A stretch of 64,000 nucleotides of DNA, taken from NCBI GenBank assembly GCA_035276085.1, contig DATELY010000126.1:1-64000 (forward strand), read 5' to 3'. The first letter of the stretch is position 1, and every line of letters starts with the position of its first letter. Under the pieces are notes generated by a model. The model worked only from the letters and a program-made list of their open reading frames with translations. It was not told the DNA's origin and made no database searches. The position numbers were made by a program, and so were the translations under genes. Shown here in pieces: positions 33,103-42,218 of the stretch. The DNA is from DATELY01 sp035276085. Lineage in GTDB: Bacteria; Pseudomonadota; Gammaproteobacteria; Steroidobacterales; Steroidobacteraceae.

Positions 33103-34488
33103 CTACAGCCAATAACCGATGAGCTTTGTGAAGAACTCTTTCGAGCGCTGCCACAGCGACCGGTGCTGCCAGCGCCTGGCATCGACCGCCCGTGACTCCT
33201 TCTCATCGCGGCGGAACATGGCTTCCATGTCCTGCGCGACGCCGCGGCTGATGATCACGGCATTGGCTTCGTCGTTGTGCACGAAGCTGCGCATGTCCAG
33301 GTTGGCGGAGCCGATCATGGACAGCGCGCCGTCGATGACGATCGTCTTGGCGTGCAGCAGTGCATCCTTGCGCTCGAAGATGTGCACGCCGCCGTCGAGC
33401 AACTGCGTGTACGTTGCGCGTGAGGCCTGCAGCACGATGTTCGAATCGGAGAAGCCCGGCACGATCAGGCGCACGTCGACACCGCGTTTCGCTGCCTCGA
33501 TCAGGGCGCTGAGCAGAGCTTCATTCGGCGCGAAATACGCCTGCGTGATCCACAGGCGCGAGTTGGAGTGCGCGATGGCGGCGAGGACGGTGCCGTACAG
33601 CCAGCGATCGTCCGAGTCGCTCTCGTTGGCGACGATCGTCACGAGATCCGTCCCGCTGCTGGGGATTTTTGGGAAGTACTCAGGGGCAAAGTGGGTTTGC
33701 TCGCCCGCCTTGTTCCACATTTGCATGAAGAGCTGCTGGAGCTGCGTGACGGCGGGGCCTTCGATACGCACATGCGTGTCACGCCAGCCATCCTCGATGC
33801 CGCGCTTCGGCCCCGGCTTGATGCTCGAGGAGCTGGAGTAGGTGTCATCGATGTTGATGCCGCCGGTGAAGCCGACTTTGCCATCGACGACGACGATCTT
33901 GCGATGATCTCGGTTCTGTATGTCCCAGATACGCGGGTTCTCCATCGGGTTCATCGGCCTGAACTCGCGCACGTCGATGCCATTGGCGCGCATCTCATCG
34001 AAGAATGCGCGCGGCGTCGTCATGCTGCCGACGCTGTCGTAGAGCACGCGCACCGCGACGCCTTCGCGATGCTTCTGTACCAATAAGTCGGCGAACTCGC
34101 GGCCGAGTTCGTCATCGCCGTAGATGAAGGTTTCGACGTGAATGTGATGGCGCGCCGCGCGCACCGCGGCGCGAATGGCGCCGAACGTTTCCGGCCCATC
34201 CATGAGCGGGGTGACTTTGTTTCCCGCAGTCAGCGGCGACGGCGAATGTGTGCGCACGGCCTCGATCAAGCCGCTCACCGCAGGATCGGTGGCGTACTCA
34301 CCCAGTGCGGAGCGCAGCACTCGGTCCTCTGCTTCCGGTGGCAGAGGATGTTCCTTGACCACGAGCGGCGGCGCATCCCGCGGCTCGGGAACGGGCAGAT
34401 TCTGCGTTGCGCAAGATGCCAGCGCGACGCAAACCAGAATCCAGGGCAATGCCCATCCGCTGCGCCTGCTGAGCGCCACGGGTGTCAT
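33103..34488 (-). CDS. Cardiolipin synthase-like phospholipase D, predicted lipoprotein
   Basis: A 461-residue PLD-superfamily protein with two HKD catalytic motifs: HRKIVVVDGKVGFTGGINI and HAKTIVIDGALSMIGSANLD, resembling ClsA/ClsC cardiolipin synthases (transfer of a phosphatidyl group between phospholipids). The N-terminus is unusual: MTPVALSRRSGWALPWILVC followed by a lipobox (VALASC, Cys near 27), so the enzyme would be lipid-anchored instead of carrying ClsA's two transmembrane helices. Whether it faces the inner or outer membrane cannot be told. ATG 34488 is the only start giving the signal. Confidence 0.87.
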   Translation of the reverse strand: MTPVALSRRSGWALPWILVCVALASCATQNLPVPEPRDAPPLVVKEHPLPPEAEDRVLRSALGEYATDPAVSGLIEAVRTHSPSPLTAGNKVTPLMDGPETFGAIRAAVRAARHHIHVETFIYGDDELGREFADLLVQKHREGVAVRVLYDSVGSMTTPRAFFDEMRANGIDVREFRPMNPMENPRIWDIQNRDHRKIVVVDGKVGFTGGINIDDTYSSSSSIKPGPKRGIEDGWRDTHVRIEGPAVTQLQQLFMQMWNKAGEQTHFAPEYFPKIPSSGTDLVTIVANESDSDDRWLYGTVLAAIAHSNSRLWITQAYFAPNEALLSALIEAAKRGVDVRLIVPGFSDSNIVLQASRATYTQLLDGGVHIFERKDALLHAKTIVIDGALSMIGSANLDMRSFVHNDEANAVIISRGVAQDMEAMFRRDEKESRAVDARRWQHRSLWQRSKEFFTKLIGYWL

Positions 34489-34609
34489 TCGGTACTGTGC
34501 GTCATCGTTGCCTGCACAGTCGCCAGAACGGGATTTCCCTCGGCAAAGTTCCGACTGCGGTTGCGGCTGACCGGCGTGTAACAGGTGATTTGAGAGCGTG
34601 GTATTGCGC

Positions 34610-34693
34610 TTGCTGGCTTGCTGGTCGGCTGGCCAGAAGCCTGACAGAACCTTCTGGCCAGCTAGCCAACAAGCCAGCTAGCCAGCCGGCCGC
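34610..34693. repeat. GGCCAGA-apex hairpin, locus 4
   Basis: Left arm GCTTGCTGGTCGGCTGGCCAG, apex GGCCAGA (34631-34637), right arm TCTGGCCAGCTAGCC continuing as AACAAGCCAGCTAGCCAGCC. It lies between the upstream lipoprotein gene's 3' end and the PLD-like gene's promoter. Confidence 0.75.
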
Positions 34694-34705
34694 TCACCCA
34701 GTTCA

Positions 34706-35578
34706 CTAGCGCCACGTATTCCCGCCCTGATCATTGATCTCGGCCGGATCGTTCCGCCGCGCGATGCCACGGAACGTCGAGCTGCGCACGAACAACTTGG
34801 CCCTGCCGCTCGCCTCGACTGAGGCGGCCTGCCCACTGACCTCGCTGTTCGCTATGTGCACGGTGGCATCCATCGCGCTGATCGCAGTGCCGGTGGCGTC
34901 GATCGTGCTGTTCGTAATGTGCAGCTCGCACCCGTTGCGCGCGATCACGGCCGTGCCGTTGACGCGAATGTTGCGTCGATCGAGATGCAGGAAGCGGCCG
35001 TCCTCGCACACGATCGGTGAATCGGCGGCAGAGTTGTCTGCGGCAGCAGCCGTGCGCGAGCTCGTGGCATTGGCCGATACGATGCTCACGCCCGGACCGC
35101 TGACGCGCAGTTGTCCACCTTCACGCTGGATGGTGTAGCTGCTTTCGCCCGGTGCCGATGGGGATGCATCCGATTCCGCTGGCGGCGCAGATGTGGGCGG
35201 AGCCGCCGCTACCGGTTGTGCCGGCGCCGAGGGCGCCGCTTCGGGAGCCGCAGCCGGTGCCACTGCGGGCGCCGTTGTCGAGCCTCCTGTGAGATCGGTA
35301 ACCGGAATCGCGGCCAGCTTGTCCAGGCTCACGACCTGCACTGCGCCGCTGCCGCGGTGCTTCACCGTGAACGTGCGTGCGTCGGTATCAGTTGCAACCA
35401 CTTCGAGTTGCGGGTTGCGTTCGAGCGCAGCACGCGCCCAGGCCACGTCCTGGTCGTGCCGCTCGCTTTCTTTCGTCTCATCCTGCTTTGCGCAGCCAGT
35501 TGCCAGGACCAGTGCAGCGATCACGGTCATTCCGGCAGCGGGTCGAGTTCTGTGGAACACCAACGAGCGGTTGAACAT
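34706..35578 (-). CDS. Lipoprotein with beta-helix-like C-terminal domain
   Basis: A 290-residue lipoprotein: signal with lipobox LATGC (Cys 29), a charged region, a long Ala/Pro-rich linker (about 100-160), then a C-terminal segment (about 195-280) whose repeating short strands (LHLDRRNIRVNGTAVIARNG, LHITNSTIDATGTAISA, VHIANSEVSGQAASVEASG) resemble a right-handed parallel beta-helix. Such folds occur in carbohydrate-active or adhesive surface proteins, but no catalytic residues are evident. The start is ATG 35578 with AGGAG upstream. I do not recognise a named family; it would be anchored in the cell envelope. Confidence 0.75.
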   Translation of the reverse strand: MFNRSLVFHRTRPAAGMTVIAALVLATGCAKQDETKESERHDQDVAWARAALERNPQLEVVATDTDARTFTVKHRGSGAVQVVSLDKLAAIPVTDLTGGSTTAPAVAPAAAPEAAPSAPAQPVAAAPPTSAPPAESDASPSAPGESSYTIQREGGQLRVSGPGVSIVSANATSSRTAAAADNSAADSPIVCEDGRFLHLDRRNIRVNGTAVIARNGCELHITNSTIDATGTAISAMDATVHIANSEVSGQAASVEASGRAKLFVRSSTFRGIARRNDPAEINDQGGNTWR

Positions 35579-35885
35579 AAAATCTCCTGGGAGCGGAGGC
35601 ATGCGATGTGCTCGGCTTGGACAGCAGCAATGGCTGCTCATTCAACCTGAAACGTGTGGCGGTTGTCGAAGTTCGCCGACCGTTGGCTGTTCAGCGCGGA
35701 ATTCACAGCGTGCCTGGGTTGATTACGTAAGCCCGCAGCAGACCTCGGCGCGTCAAAGCAAAGAGCCGATGCAGAAAGCGTGACTGCTCCCGCAGATCCG
35801 GGAGAGAGCCTCTGATTGCACAGCGGTCTTCAGCACAATGCGCATTCATCTCCCATGCGCGATCCCGCCGGAGCACGAGCTGACG
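35579..35885. other. Divergent intergenic region, no feature seen
   Basis: About 300 bases between the beta-helix lipoprotein and the GGDEF-EAL gene. It must carry both promoters, but no clear hexamers, hairpins or additional genes were recognised. Confidence 0.4.
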
Positions 35886-38513
35886 ATGACTAAGCAGGAC
35901 GGGTGCAGTCAGGAAGACCAACCTCGACGCACATTCCGCTTAGGGCTCGCCGAGTGTCTCGGACTCGCGTTCGCGGCCGTGATGATCCTTGCGCTGGCCG
36001 CCAATCTCATCACTCAGAAAAGCGAAGTGCTGCGGACGCAGTTCATTCGCACCTCGCAAGACGTGCAGTCGTTGGTGCAGGACGGTGATGCGTTGCTGGC
36101 GGCATTGGCCGACTATCACCTCACCGTCAATGGTGCGCTGAGCGCGGTGCAGCCGGCGTCTCCTCGATTACTTGCGCACAAAGCCGCCGCGGTTCATGAG
36201 CAGGCGCAGCTGCACGTCGATGCGCTCTTCGCCGCGAGTCCCGAGCAGGCGCGCGACGTGAAGCGCGCAGTCGCCACCTACGAAACGACGGCACAGGAGT
36301 TACTGCGGCGCGACCAACGTCGCCGCGCTTTACGCGATCAATACGGTGACGGCGCTGCTGCCATGGAGAAACGGGCGCAAGACGCGCTCGATGGCGGATG
36401 GAAGATTTTCGGGCGGGTGGTGGCGCGGCAATCGCTCGTCGCTCTGCTGCAAGCCGCCAGCGAGCTGCACAGCCAGGCCCAGGGCCTGCAAAGTCCCGGC
36501 GCCATCGATAACCAAGCGGTGCGGAACATCGTCGCAAGCGAGCAGAAACTCGAAGCTGCACTGACGCAGTACGAGAAGAGCCTGCGCCGTTCGCAAGGCG
36601 AGGCCTGGCTGGCAGAGACACGCGCCGCACTCACGCAGCTGATGGAGCTGCGCCAGAGTCTTGCGGACACCAGTCGAGATTGCGTGCGACAGCAACGCGC
36701 GCTCGAACAGCAGCATGCGACGATCGAATCCGTACTACTGCAGCAGATCGCAAGCATCAGGCAGCGGACGCCTGCGACGACAGTCACCACCGAGACGTCG
36801 GTCACGCCGGCCAAGCCGAACACCAGCATGCTGTGGCTCAGTGCTGTCGTGCTCGCGCTGGTTCTGTTGATCTCGGCGGCGACGGTGTACAGCGTGGCGC
36901 GCCCCGTCAGACGACTCGTCGCAGCGACTCGACGCGTGGCACAGGGCGAAGTCGATGTCCTCGTTCCGCGCGGTGGGCTGCGTGAGCTCGATGGACTGGC
37001 ACTCGCGTTCAACAGCATGGCGGCGCAGCTCGCGCAGGCCCGTGCATCGGTGCAGGCCTATCAGGCGCAGTTGGAAGCGCGCGTCGATGAGCGCACGCGC
37101 CAGCTGCAACATCTGGCCGAGCACGATCCGCTGACCGAGCTGCCCAATCGACGCCAGTTGCTCGCCCATATCGATGGTGCATTACGAGCCGCTCGTGCCG
37201 ACAGCGGACGCGTGGCGCTGCTGTTCATCGATCTCGATAATTTCAAAACGTTGAACGACAGCCTGGGTCACGACTTCGGCGACACGTTGCTGCAAGCCGT
37301 CAGTCAGCGCCTGAGGCAGGCGGTGGGCGCAGGATTCTGCGCACGCTGGGGTGGCGATGAATTCACCGTCGTGCTCGATGGCATTGCCAACCCCGATGAT
37401 GCGCGCCGCCGTGCCTTCGACGTGGTGGCTGCGTTCGACCGCCCACTCACCGTCGGGGCGCGAGACGTCGTCATCAGCGTGAGCGTGGGCACGAGTGTCT
37501 TTCCGGATCACGCAGGCGACGCGGAAGGGCTGTTGCGCTCCGCGGATGCCGCGCTGTTCCGCGCCAAGGAACTGGGGCGTCGCCAGGCGCATCTGTTCGA
37601 TCCGCAACTGCTGGTGAATGCCTCATCGCGCTTTGCCTTGGAGCAGGCGTTACGCCGCGCGGTGAAGTTCGGCGAGTTCGAGCTGTTCTATCAGCCGGAA
37701 GTGGCGCTCGAGACGTTGCACACGACCGTGGTGGAAGCACTGCTTCGCTGGCGCCAGCCGGACGGCACATACATCGCGCCGGGTGAATTTCTCGTCATCG
37801 CCGAACAGACGGGTCTGATCGACGAGCTCAGCGACTGGGTGTTACGCGGCGCGATTCGAGCGGCCGCTCGCTGGCACCGCGGGCCGTGGTCCAAAGCGCG
37901 TATCGCGGTGAATCTATCCTCGCGTCAGTTGCTGGATCAGCAACTGGTGCAGCGGGTCGAGCAGCTACTCCATGAGTACAAGCTGCCGGCCGAGTGTCTG
38001 GAGATCGAGCTGACGGAGAACGTCATGCAAACGGGCCCGAGCACCATCGCCGCGTTACGCGCGCTGCGCGCTCTCGGCGTTGCCATCGCGCTGGATGACT
38101 TCGGCACCGGCTACTCCTCGTTGACGTCGCTGGAGCAATTGCCGCTCACGCGCGTGAAGATCGATCGCAGCTTGATCGCCAGCATCGATACGAGCTCGCG
38201 TTCTGCATCGATCGCACGTTCGATCATCGGTCTGTGCCACAGCCTGGGCCTGCAAGTGACTGCGGAAGGGATCGAACGGCCCAGCCAGCTGGCCAAGCTG
38301 CTGGCCGATCGTGGCTTGCACATCCAGGGCTATCTGCTGTCGAAGCCGCTGTCCGGAGACGAGCTGATCGACTTCATCGAATCGGCGCCTGCGCGCTTGC
38401 GGGAGCTGGTGCTCACGTTGCCCGACACACCGTTCGATCCGGACTCGACGGGAGCGTACGCGCTCCGGCGTTATCGGGCTGCAGTGGCGAATCGAGTGGG
38501 ATCTCCTCCCTAG
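35886..38513 (+). CDS. Membrane GGDEF-EAL protein (c-di-GMP synthase/phosphodiesterase)
   Basis: An 875-residue inner-membrane protein: TM1 about 25-47, a helical periplasmic sensor (about 48-315, Gln/Arg-rich, probably a four-helix bundle), TM2 about 318-340, HAMP, a short coiled coil, GGDEF near residue 489 (WGGDEFTVVLDG) and EAL near 617 (VVEALLRWRQPDG). Both catalytic signatures are intact, including NLSSRQLLDQ, ELTENVMQ and DDFGTGYSS in the EAL domain, so it may make and degrade c-di-GMP. I prefer ATG 35886; an in-frame ATG 16 codons earlier lacks a ribosome site. Monocistronic, followed by a hairpin repeat. Confidence 0.93.
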   Translation: MTKQDGCSQEDQPRRTFRLGLAECLGLAFAAVMILALAANLITQKSEVLRTQFIRTSQDVQSLVQDGDALLAALADYHLTVNGALSAVQPASPRLLAHKAAAVHEQAQLHVDALFAASPEQARDVKRAVATYETTAQELLRRDQRRRALRDQYGDGAAAMEKRAQDALDGGWKIFGRVVARQSLVALLQAASELHSQAQGLQSPGAIDNQAVRNIVASEQKLEAALTQYEKSLRRSQGEAWLAETRAALTQLMELRQSLADTSRDCVRQQRALEQQHATIESVLLQQIASIRQRTPATTVTTETSVTPAKPNTSMLWLSAVVLALVLLISAATVYSVARPVRRLVAATRRVAQGEVDVLVPRGGLRELDGLALAFNSMAAQLAQARASVQAYQAQLEARVDERTRQLQHLAEHDPLTELPNRRQLLAHIDGALRAARADSGRVALLFIDLDNFKTLNDSLGHDFGDTLLQAVSQRLRQAVGAGFCARWGGDEFTVVLDGIANPDDARRRAFDVVAAFDRPLTVGARDVVISVSVGTSVFPDHAGDAEGLLRSADAALFRAKELGRRQAHLFDPQLLVNASSRFALEQALRRAVKFGEFELFYQPEVALETLHTTVVEALLRWRQPDGTYIAPGEFLVIAEQTGLIDELSDWVLRGAIRAAARWHRGPWSKARIAVNLSSRQLLDQQLVQRVEQLLHEYKLPAECLEIELTENVMQTGPSTIAALRALRALGVAIALDDFGTGYSSLTSLEQLPLTRVKIDRSLIASIDTSSRSASIARSIIGLCHSLGLQVTAEGIERPSQLAKLLADRGLHIQGYLLSKPLSGDELIDFIESAPARLRELVLTLPDTPFDPDSTGAYALRRYRAAVANRVGSPP

Positions 38514-38523
38514 CCAGCTCGCA

Positions 38524-38622
38524 GTCGGTCAGCTAGCTGGTCAGCTGGCCAGAGAGCGGCGATGGATGCGAATACGTGCGCGGCTGCTTCTGGCCAGCAG
38601 ACCAACCGACCAGCAAGCCGCG
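38524..38622. repeat. GGCCAGA-apex hairpin, locus 5
   Basis: Left arm CGGTCAGCTAGCTGGTCAGC ending in GGCCAGA (38548-38554), right arm TCTGGCCAGCAGACCAACC and on. The loop is longer than in other copies (about 35 bases). It sits between two genes of the same strand. Confidence 0.7.
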
Positions 38623-38677
38623 TGTACGCCCACGCTCAGCTCACGATTGGAAGACGCCTGTGGCAAGCTGCGCCGCC

Positions 38678-40162
38678 ATGTCACGACACTCCCAGCGCGC
38701 ATACAGGTCACTGCTGACAGCTCTGCTGACGCTTTTCGCCGCGCACGCCTCGCTGGCCGAAACCACATCCCGCCTCGCGTTGACACCCTGCCGTCTCGAA
38801 GCCAGCGTTGGCGCCGGCGCGACCAGTGCACGCTGCGGCTGGCTCGACGTGCCCGAAGATCGAAGTCGCCCGCAGGGAAGGCACATCCGCTTGCATGTCG
38901 CCGTCGTGTCCGCGTTGAGCTTGAACCCCGCGCCCGATCCGTTCGTGTTCATCACCGGCGGTCCGGGTCAGGCACCCAGCGAGGAATATCCAACCTTCGG
39001 TGCCGCCTTCGAGCGCATTCGGCGTGTGCGCGACATCTTGCTGGTCGATCAGCGCGGCACGGGCCTCTCGCATCGTTTGCATTGTGCGTATTCGGAGGAG
39101 ACGGAAGTTGCGAGCGCCGATCGCGAACGCTGGCGCTCGGAAACACAGCGGTGCTTGCGCGAGCTGCCGGCGGACGTGCGCTTCTATACGACCAGCGCCG
39201 CTGTCGCGGATCTGGAAGCCGTGCGGAGCGCGCTTGGATACGAGCAACTGAATCTGTGGGGCGGCTCGTATGGCACGCGCGTCGCGCAGCACTATGTGCG
39301 CCGCTATCCCACGCGCGTGCGCAGTGTGGTTCTCGATGGTGTCGTGCCACCGGAGTTGATCCTCGGCCCGGGGGTGCCGCTCGACGCGCAACGCGCGCTC
39401 GATGCGATCCTCACCCGCTGTGGAAGCGAGGCGCATTGCGCGCGTTCGTTCCCGCAGGTGAAGCAGGAGCTCAATGGACTGCGCGAGCAGTTGCGCGCGC
39501 CGCGCGAGGTCGAGTTTCAAGATCCCATCACCGGCATGAATCAGAAGATGAGCTTCGGTCTGCCACAGCTCGCCGGCGTGGTGCGGTTGTTGAGTTACAG
39601 CGATGAAACGGCAGCGCTGCTGCCCTATCTCATTCACTACAGCTACGCATCCAGGGATCTGCGGCCGTGGGCGGGGCAGTTCACTTTGTTCGTGAATCCG
39701 CTCGCAGAGCGGCTCGCGAACGGCATGCAGAATTCGGTCGTGTGCACGGAGGATGTGCCGTTCATGCAGATCGATGCATCGTCCGACCGTGCCATTGCCG
39801 AAAGCTACCTCGGCAGCGAGTTCATCGCATCCATGCGCGACATCTGTGCGATCTGGCCGCGCGGCGTGATGGACTCGGATTTGCACGCACCGCTGCATAG
39901 CGAGGTACCCGCGTTACTCGTGTCCGGCGAGAACGATCCGGTCACACCGCCCAGCTACGGCGAGCGTGCGGCCAAGGCGTTCACTCGCGGTCGCCACGTC
40001 ATGGTGCGCGGGCAGGGACATATCAATTCGGCCACCGGCTGCATGCCCGTACTGCTCGAACACTTCGTGGCGACGACCCATGCAGCAGACCTGGATGTGC
40101 GCTGTCTCGAGCAGGTGCAGGCAGCGCCGTTCCTCTTGAGCCCGACTGCGAGCGCGCCATGA
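38678..40162 (+). CDS. Secreted alpha/beta hydrolase, tripeptidyl/proline aminopeptidase type
   Basis: A 494-residue exported hydrolase of peptidase family S33. The signal peptide is about 1-27 (ending HASLAE). Oxyanion-loop motif GGPGQAP, then VDQRGTGLS, nucleophile elbow GGSYGT (catalytic Ser), acid in SGENDPVTPP and His in GQGHINSATGC. A C-terminal TAP-like region covers the last 100 residues. It probably releases N-terminal amino acids or short peptides in the periplasm; esterase activity cannot be excluded. The start is ATG 38678, giving the signal; upstream frame crosses the repeat. The stop overlaps the ABC ATPase start (ATGA), so it heads a three-gene operon. Confidence 0.87.
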   Translation: MSRHSQRAYRSLLTALLTLFAAHASLAETTSRLALTPCRLEASVGAGATSARCGWLDVPEDRSRPQGRHIRLHVAVVSALSLNPAPDPFVFITGGPGQAPSEEYPTFGAAFERIRRVRDILLVDQRGTGLSHRLHCAYSEETEVASADRERWRSETQRCLRELPADVRFYTTSAAVADLEAVRSALGYEQLNLWGGSYGTRVAQHYVRRYPTRVRSVVLDGVVPPELILGPGVPLDAQRALDAILTRCGSEAHCARSFPQVKQELNGLREQLRAPREVEFQDPITGMNQKMSFGLPQLAGVVRLLSYSDETAALLPYLIHYSYASRDLRPWAGQFTLFVNPLAERLANGMQNSVVCTEDVPFMQIDASSDRAIAESYLGSEFIASMRDICAIWPRGVMDSDLHAPLHSEVPALLVSGENDPVTPPSYGERAAKAFTRGRHVMVRGQGHINSATGCMPVLLEHFVATTHAADLDVRCLEQVQAAPFLLSPTASAP

Positions 40163-40974
40163 TCGACGTGCAGGGCATCAGCAAGCGCTTCGGCAGCGTG
40201 CAGGCCGTGGATGCCGTGAGCTTCCAGGCGCGCGATGGCGAGATCACGGGACTGCTGGGTCACAACGGCGCTGGCAAATCCACGACGCTGCGCATCCTGA
40301 GTACCGTGATCGCCGCCGATTCGGGTACCGCGACGATCGATGGCCACGATTGCAAACGCGCCGCGCTCGAAGTGCGCCAGCGCCTGGGTGTGTTGCCACA
40401 CGGCAGCGGTCTGTACCCGAACCTCACCGCGCGCGAGAACATTGCCTACTTCGCACGGCTGCGCGGGCTGGCAGACGATGCGATCGAGGACCCGCTGCGC
40501 GCGTTGATCGAGCAACTCGACATGCGCGATTTCATCGACCGGCGTGCGAAAGGTTTTTCGCAGGGCCAGAAGCTCAAGACGGCACTGGCGCGCGCGCTGA
40601 TCCATCGCCCGCAGAACATCCTGCTCGATGAGCCCACGAGCGGCCTCGATGTAACGTCCGTGCGGAGCTTGCGGGAGTTACTGCGCAGGTTGAAGTCCAT
40701 GGGTTGCTGCGTGCTCTTCTCCAGTCACGTCATGCAGGAGGTGAGCGCGCTGTGCGATGACATCGTGATCATCGCGCATGGGCGCGTCGTCGCCGATGGC
40801 GCGCCGGATGCCATTCGAGAGGCGATGCAGACCGACGATCTGGAAGAGGCGTTCATGCGTGCGGTGGAGGATGCTCCTGGAGCTGCCCCCACCCCGGCGC
40901 TCCCGCGCTCGGCAAGGGAGGGAGCTGCCCCCACCCCAACCCTCCCCCGCTCCGCAGGGGAGGGAGAGGAATGA
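40159..40974 (+). CDS. natA: ABC transporter ATPase, NatA type, with repeat-encoded C-terminus
   Basis: A 271-residue ATPase: Walker A GHNGAGKST (about 34-42), signature FSQGQK, Walker B NILLDEPTSGLD, switch His in SSHVMQEV. It matches NatA of the Na+-exporting NatAB system and pairs with the permease encoded next. Its last 33 residues (APTPALPRSAREGAAPTPTL and on) are encoded by two direct copies of the R1 intergenic repeat, a tail foreign to the family. ATGA overlaps link it to both neighbours. The gene symbol is a family-based assignment; substrate could be other than Na+. Confidence 0.88.
   Translation: MIDVQGISKRFGSVQAVDAVSFQARDGEITGLLGHNGAGKSTTLRILSTVIAADSGTATIDGHDCKRAALEVRQRLGVLPHGSGLYPNLTARENIAYFARLRGLADDAIEDPLRALIEQLDMRDFIDRRAKGFSQGQKLKTALARALIHRPQNILLDEPTSGLDVTSVRSLRELLRRLKSMGCCVLFSSHVMQEVSALCDDIVIIAHGRVVADGAPDAIREAMQTDDLEEAFMRAVEDAPGAAPTPALPRSAREGAAPTPTLPRSAGEGEE
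40882..40969. repeat. Two direct R1 repeats inside the ABC ATPase gene
   Basis: GCTGCCCCCACCCC followed by a CTCCCGC/GGGAGGGAG arm occurs at 40882-40924 and again at 40924-40969. Both are in the ATPase reading frame and end five bases before its stop codon. Confidence 0.85.
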
Positions 40975-42152
40975 GGATGTCGATCGTCACGGTGTTCTTG
41001 AAGGAAGTGATCGAGAACGTGCGTGATCGCCGCACGATGTTCACGGCGCTGCTGTTCGGTCCGCTCTTCGGGCCCATCCTGTTCGCGGTGATGACGAGCA
41101 TCATGCTCGACCGCGCCATCAGCGATGCCGACAAGCCCGTGCCGCTCGTGGTCGTGGGTGACCGGATCGCGCCGAACCTGGTTGCGTTTCTGCGTGAGAA
41201 CGGCGCGGAACTGACCCTGGCCGACATGTCGATCGATCAAGCGCGTGCAAGCGTTTCCCGCGGCCATCACGACTTGATCCTGATCATTCCTGAGAATTTC
41301 CCCGGGCGCCTGGCGAGCGGACAGGCCGCCGCGGTCGATCTCGTCTGGGACAGCTCGCAGAACCAGGTCGGTGCGCGCGCCCGTCGTGCTGCCACATTGA
41401 TCGCTGCCTACGGACGTCGATTGGCCGCTCAGCGTCTGCTGGTGCGAGGCGTGGATCCAAGCATCGTCATGCCGATCACGGCGCGCGATGTGGATGTTGC
41501 GACACCTGCGAGCCGCGCCATTCTCGTGCTCGGCATGACGACCTACTTCATCTTGTTCTCGACCCTGATGGGCGGGCTCTATCTCGCGATCGACACCACG
41601 GCGGGCGAGCGCGAGCGCGGTTCGCTGGAGCCCCTGTTCACGTTGCCGGTGTCGCGCGCCAGGCTCGTGCTGGGCAAGGTGCTGGCAACCTGCGCCTTCA
41701 TGACGATGTCGCTCGTACTGACGCTGATCGCCTTCGCCGTGAGCCTGCAGTTCGTACCGCTCGAAGCCTTGGGGATGACGGCGAACTTCAGTCCGAGCGT
41801 GGCGCTGACCACGCTCCTCGTCATGTTGCCCTTCGTGCCGTTCGGCGCGGGCCTGATGACGGTGGTGGGTGCGCTCACGAAGAGTTATCGCGAGGCGCAA
41901 ACGTGGCTGGGGTTCGTATTACTCGTGCCGACGCTGCCGATCGTGTTCGCGACGCTCAATTCGCTGCGCAGCTCGCTGGCGGTGATGCCGGTGCCCAGCT
42001 TGAGCCAGCATCTGCTCGCAACGAGCCTGTTGCGCGGTGAGACGATCGACGGGTTGCATCTGGCGGTGTCGGCCGGCAGCACCTTGCTCGTGGGCGCCGC
42101 CTTGATCTTCGTGGCGGTCCGTCTGTATGCGCGCGAGGGGGTGTTGGGATAG
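40971..42152 (+). CDS. natB: ABC transporter permease, NatB type
   Basis: A 393-residue ABC-2 membrane protein: TM1 about 20-45 (TALLFGPLFGPILFAVMTSI), a large extracytoplasmic loop (about 50-165), and five further TM helices in the C-terminal half (ILVLGMTTYFILFSTLMGGL, then FMTMSLVLTLIAFAVSL and following). Cytoplasmic TTAGERERGSLEPLFTLPVSR is typical of ABC-2 exporters. With the preceding ATPase it would form a NatAB-like exporter of Na+ or another small substrate. Start overlaps the ATPase stop (ATGA); the alternative ATG two codons later is equally possible. Followed by a hairpin repeat. Confidence 0.88.
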   Translation: MRMSIVTVFLKEVIENVRDRRTMFTALLFGPLFGPILFAVMTSIMLDRAISDADKPVPLVVVGDRIAPNLVAFLRENGAELTLADMSIDQARASVSRGHHDLILIIPENFPGRLASGQAAAVDLVWDSSQNQVGARARRAATLIAAYGRRLAAQRLLVRGVDPSIVMPITARDVDVATPASRAILVLGMTTYFILFSTLMGGLYLAIDTTAGERERGSLEPLFTLPVSRARLVLGKVLATCAFMTMSLVLTLIAFAVSLQFVPLEALGMTANFSPSVALTTLLVMLPFVPFGAGLMTVVGALTKSYREAQTWLGFVLLVPTLPIVFATLNSLRSSLAVMPVPSLSQHLLATSLLRGETIDGLHLAVSAGSTLLVGAALIFVAVRLYAREGVLG

Positions 42153-42218
42153 GCAACGGGTTACGGCCAACGGCTGACGGCCAGACAGAAGCTCTGGCCG
42201 TTGGCCGTTGGCCACGGT
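42153..42218. repeat. GGCCAGA-type hairpin, locus 6
   Basis: Left arm CAACGGGTTACGGCCAACGG ending in GGCCAGA; right arm TCTGGCCGTTGGCCGTTGGCC. The apex loop is short (CAGAAGC). It separates two convergent genes, so a bidirectional terminator role is possible. Confidence 0.75.
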
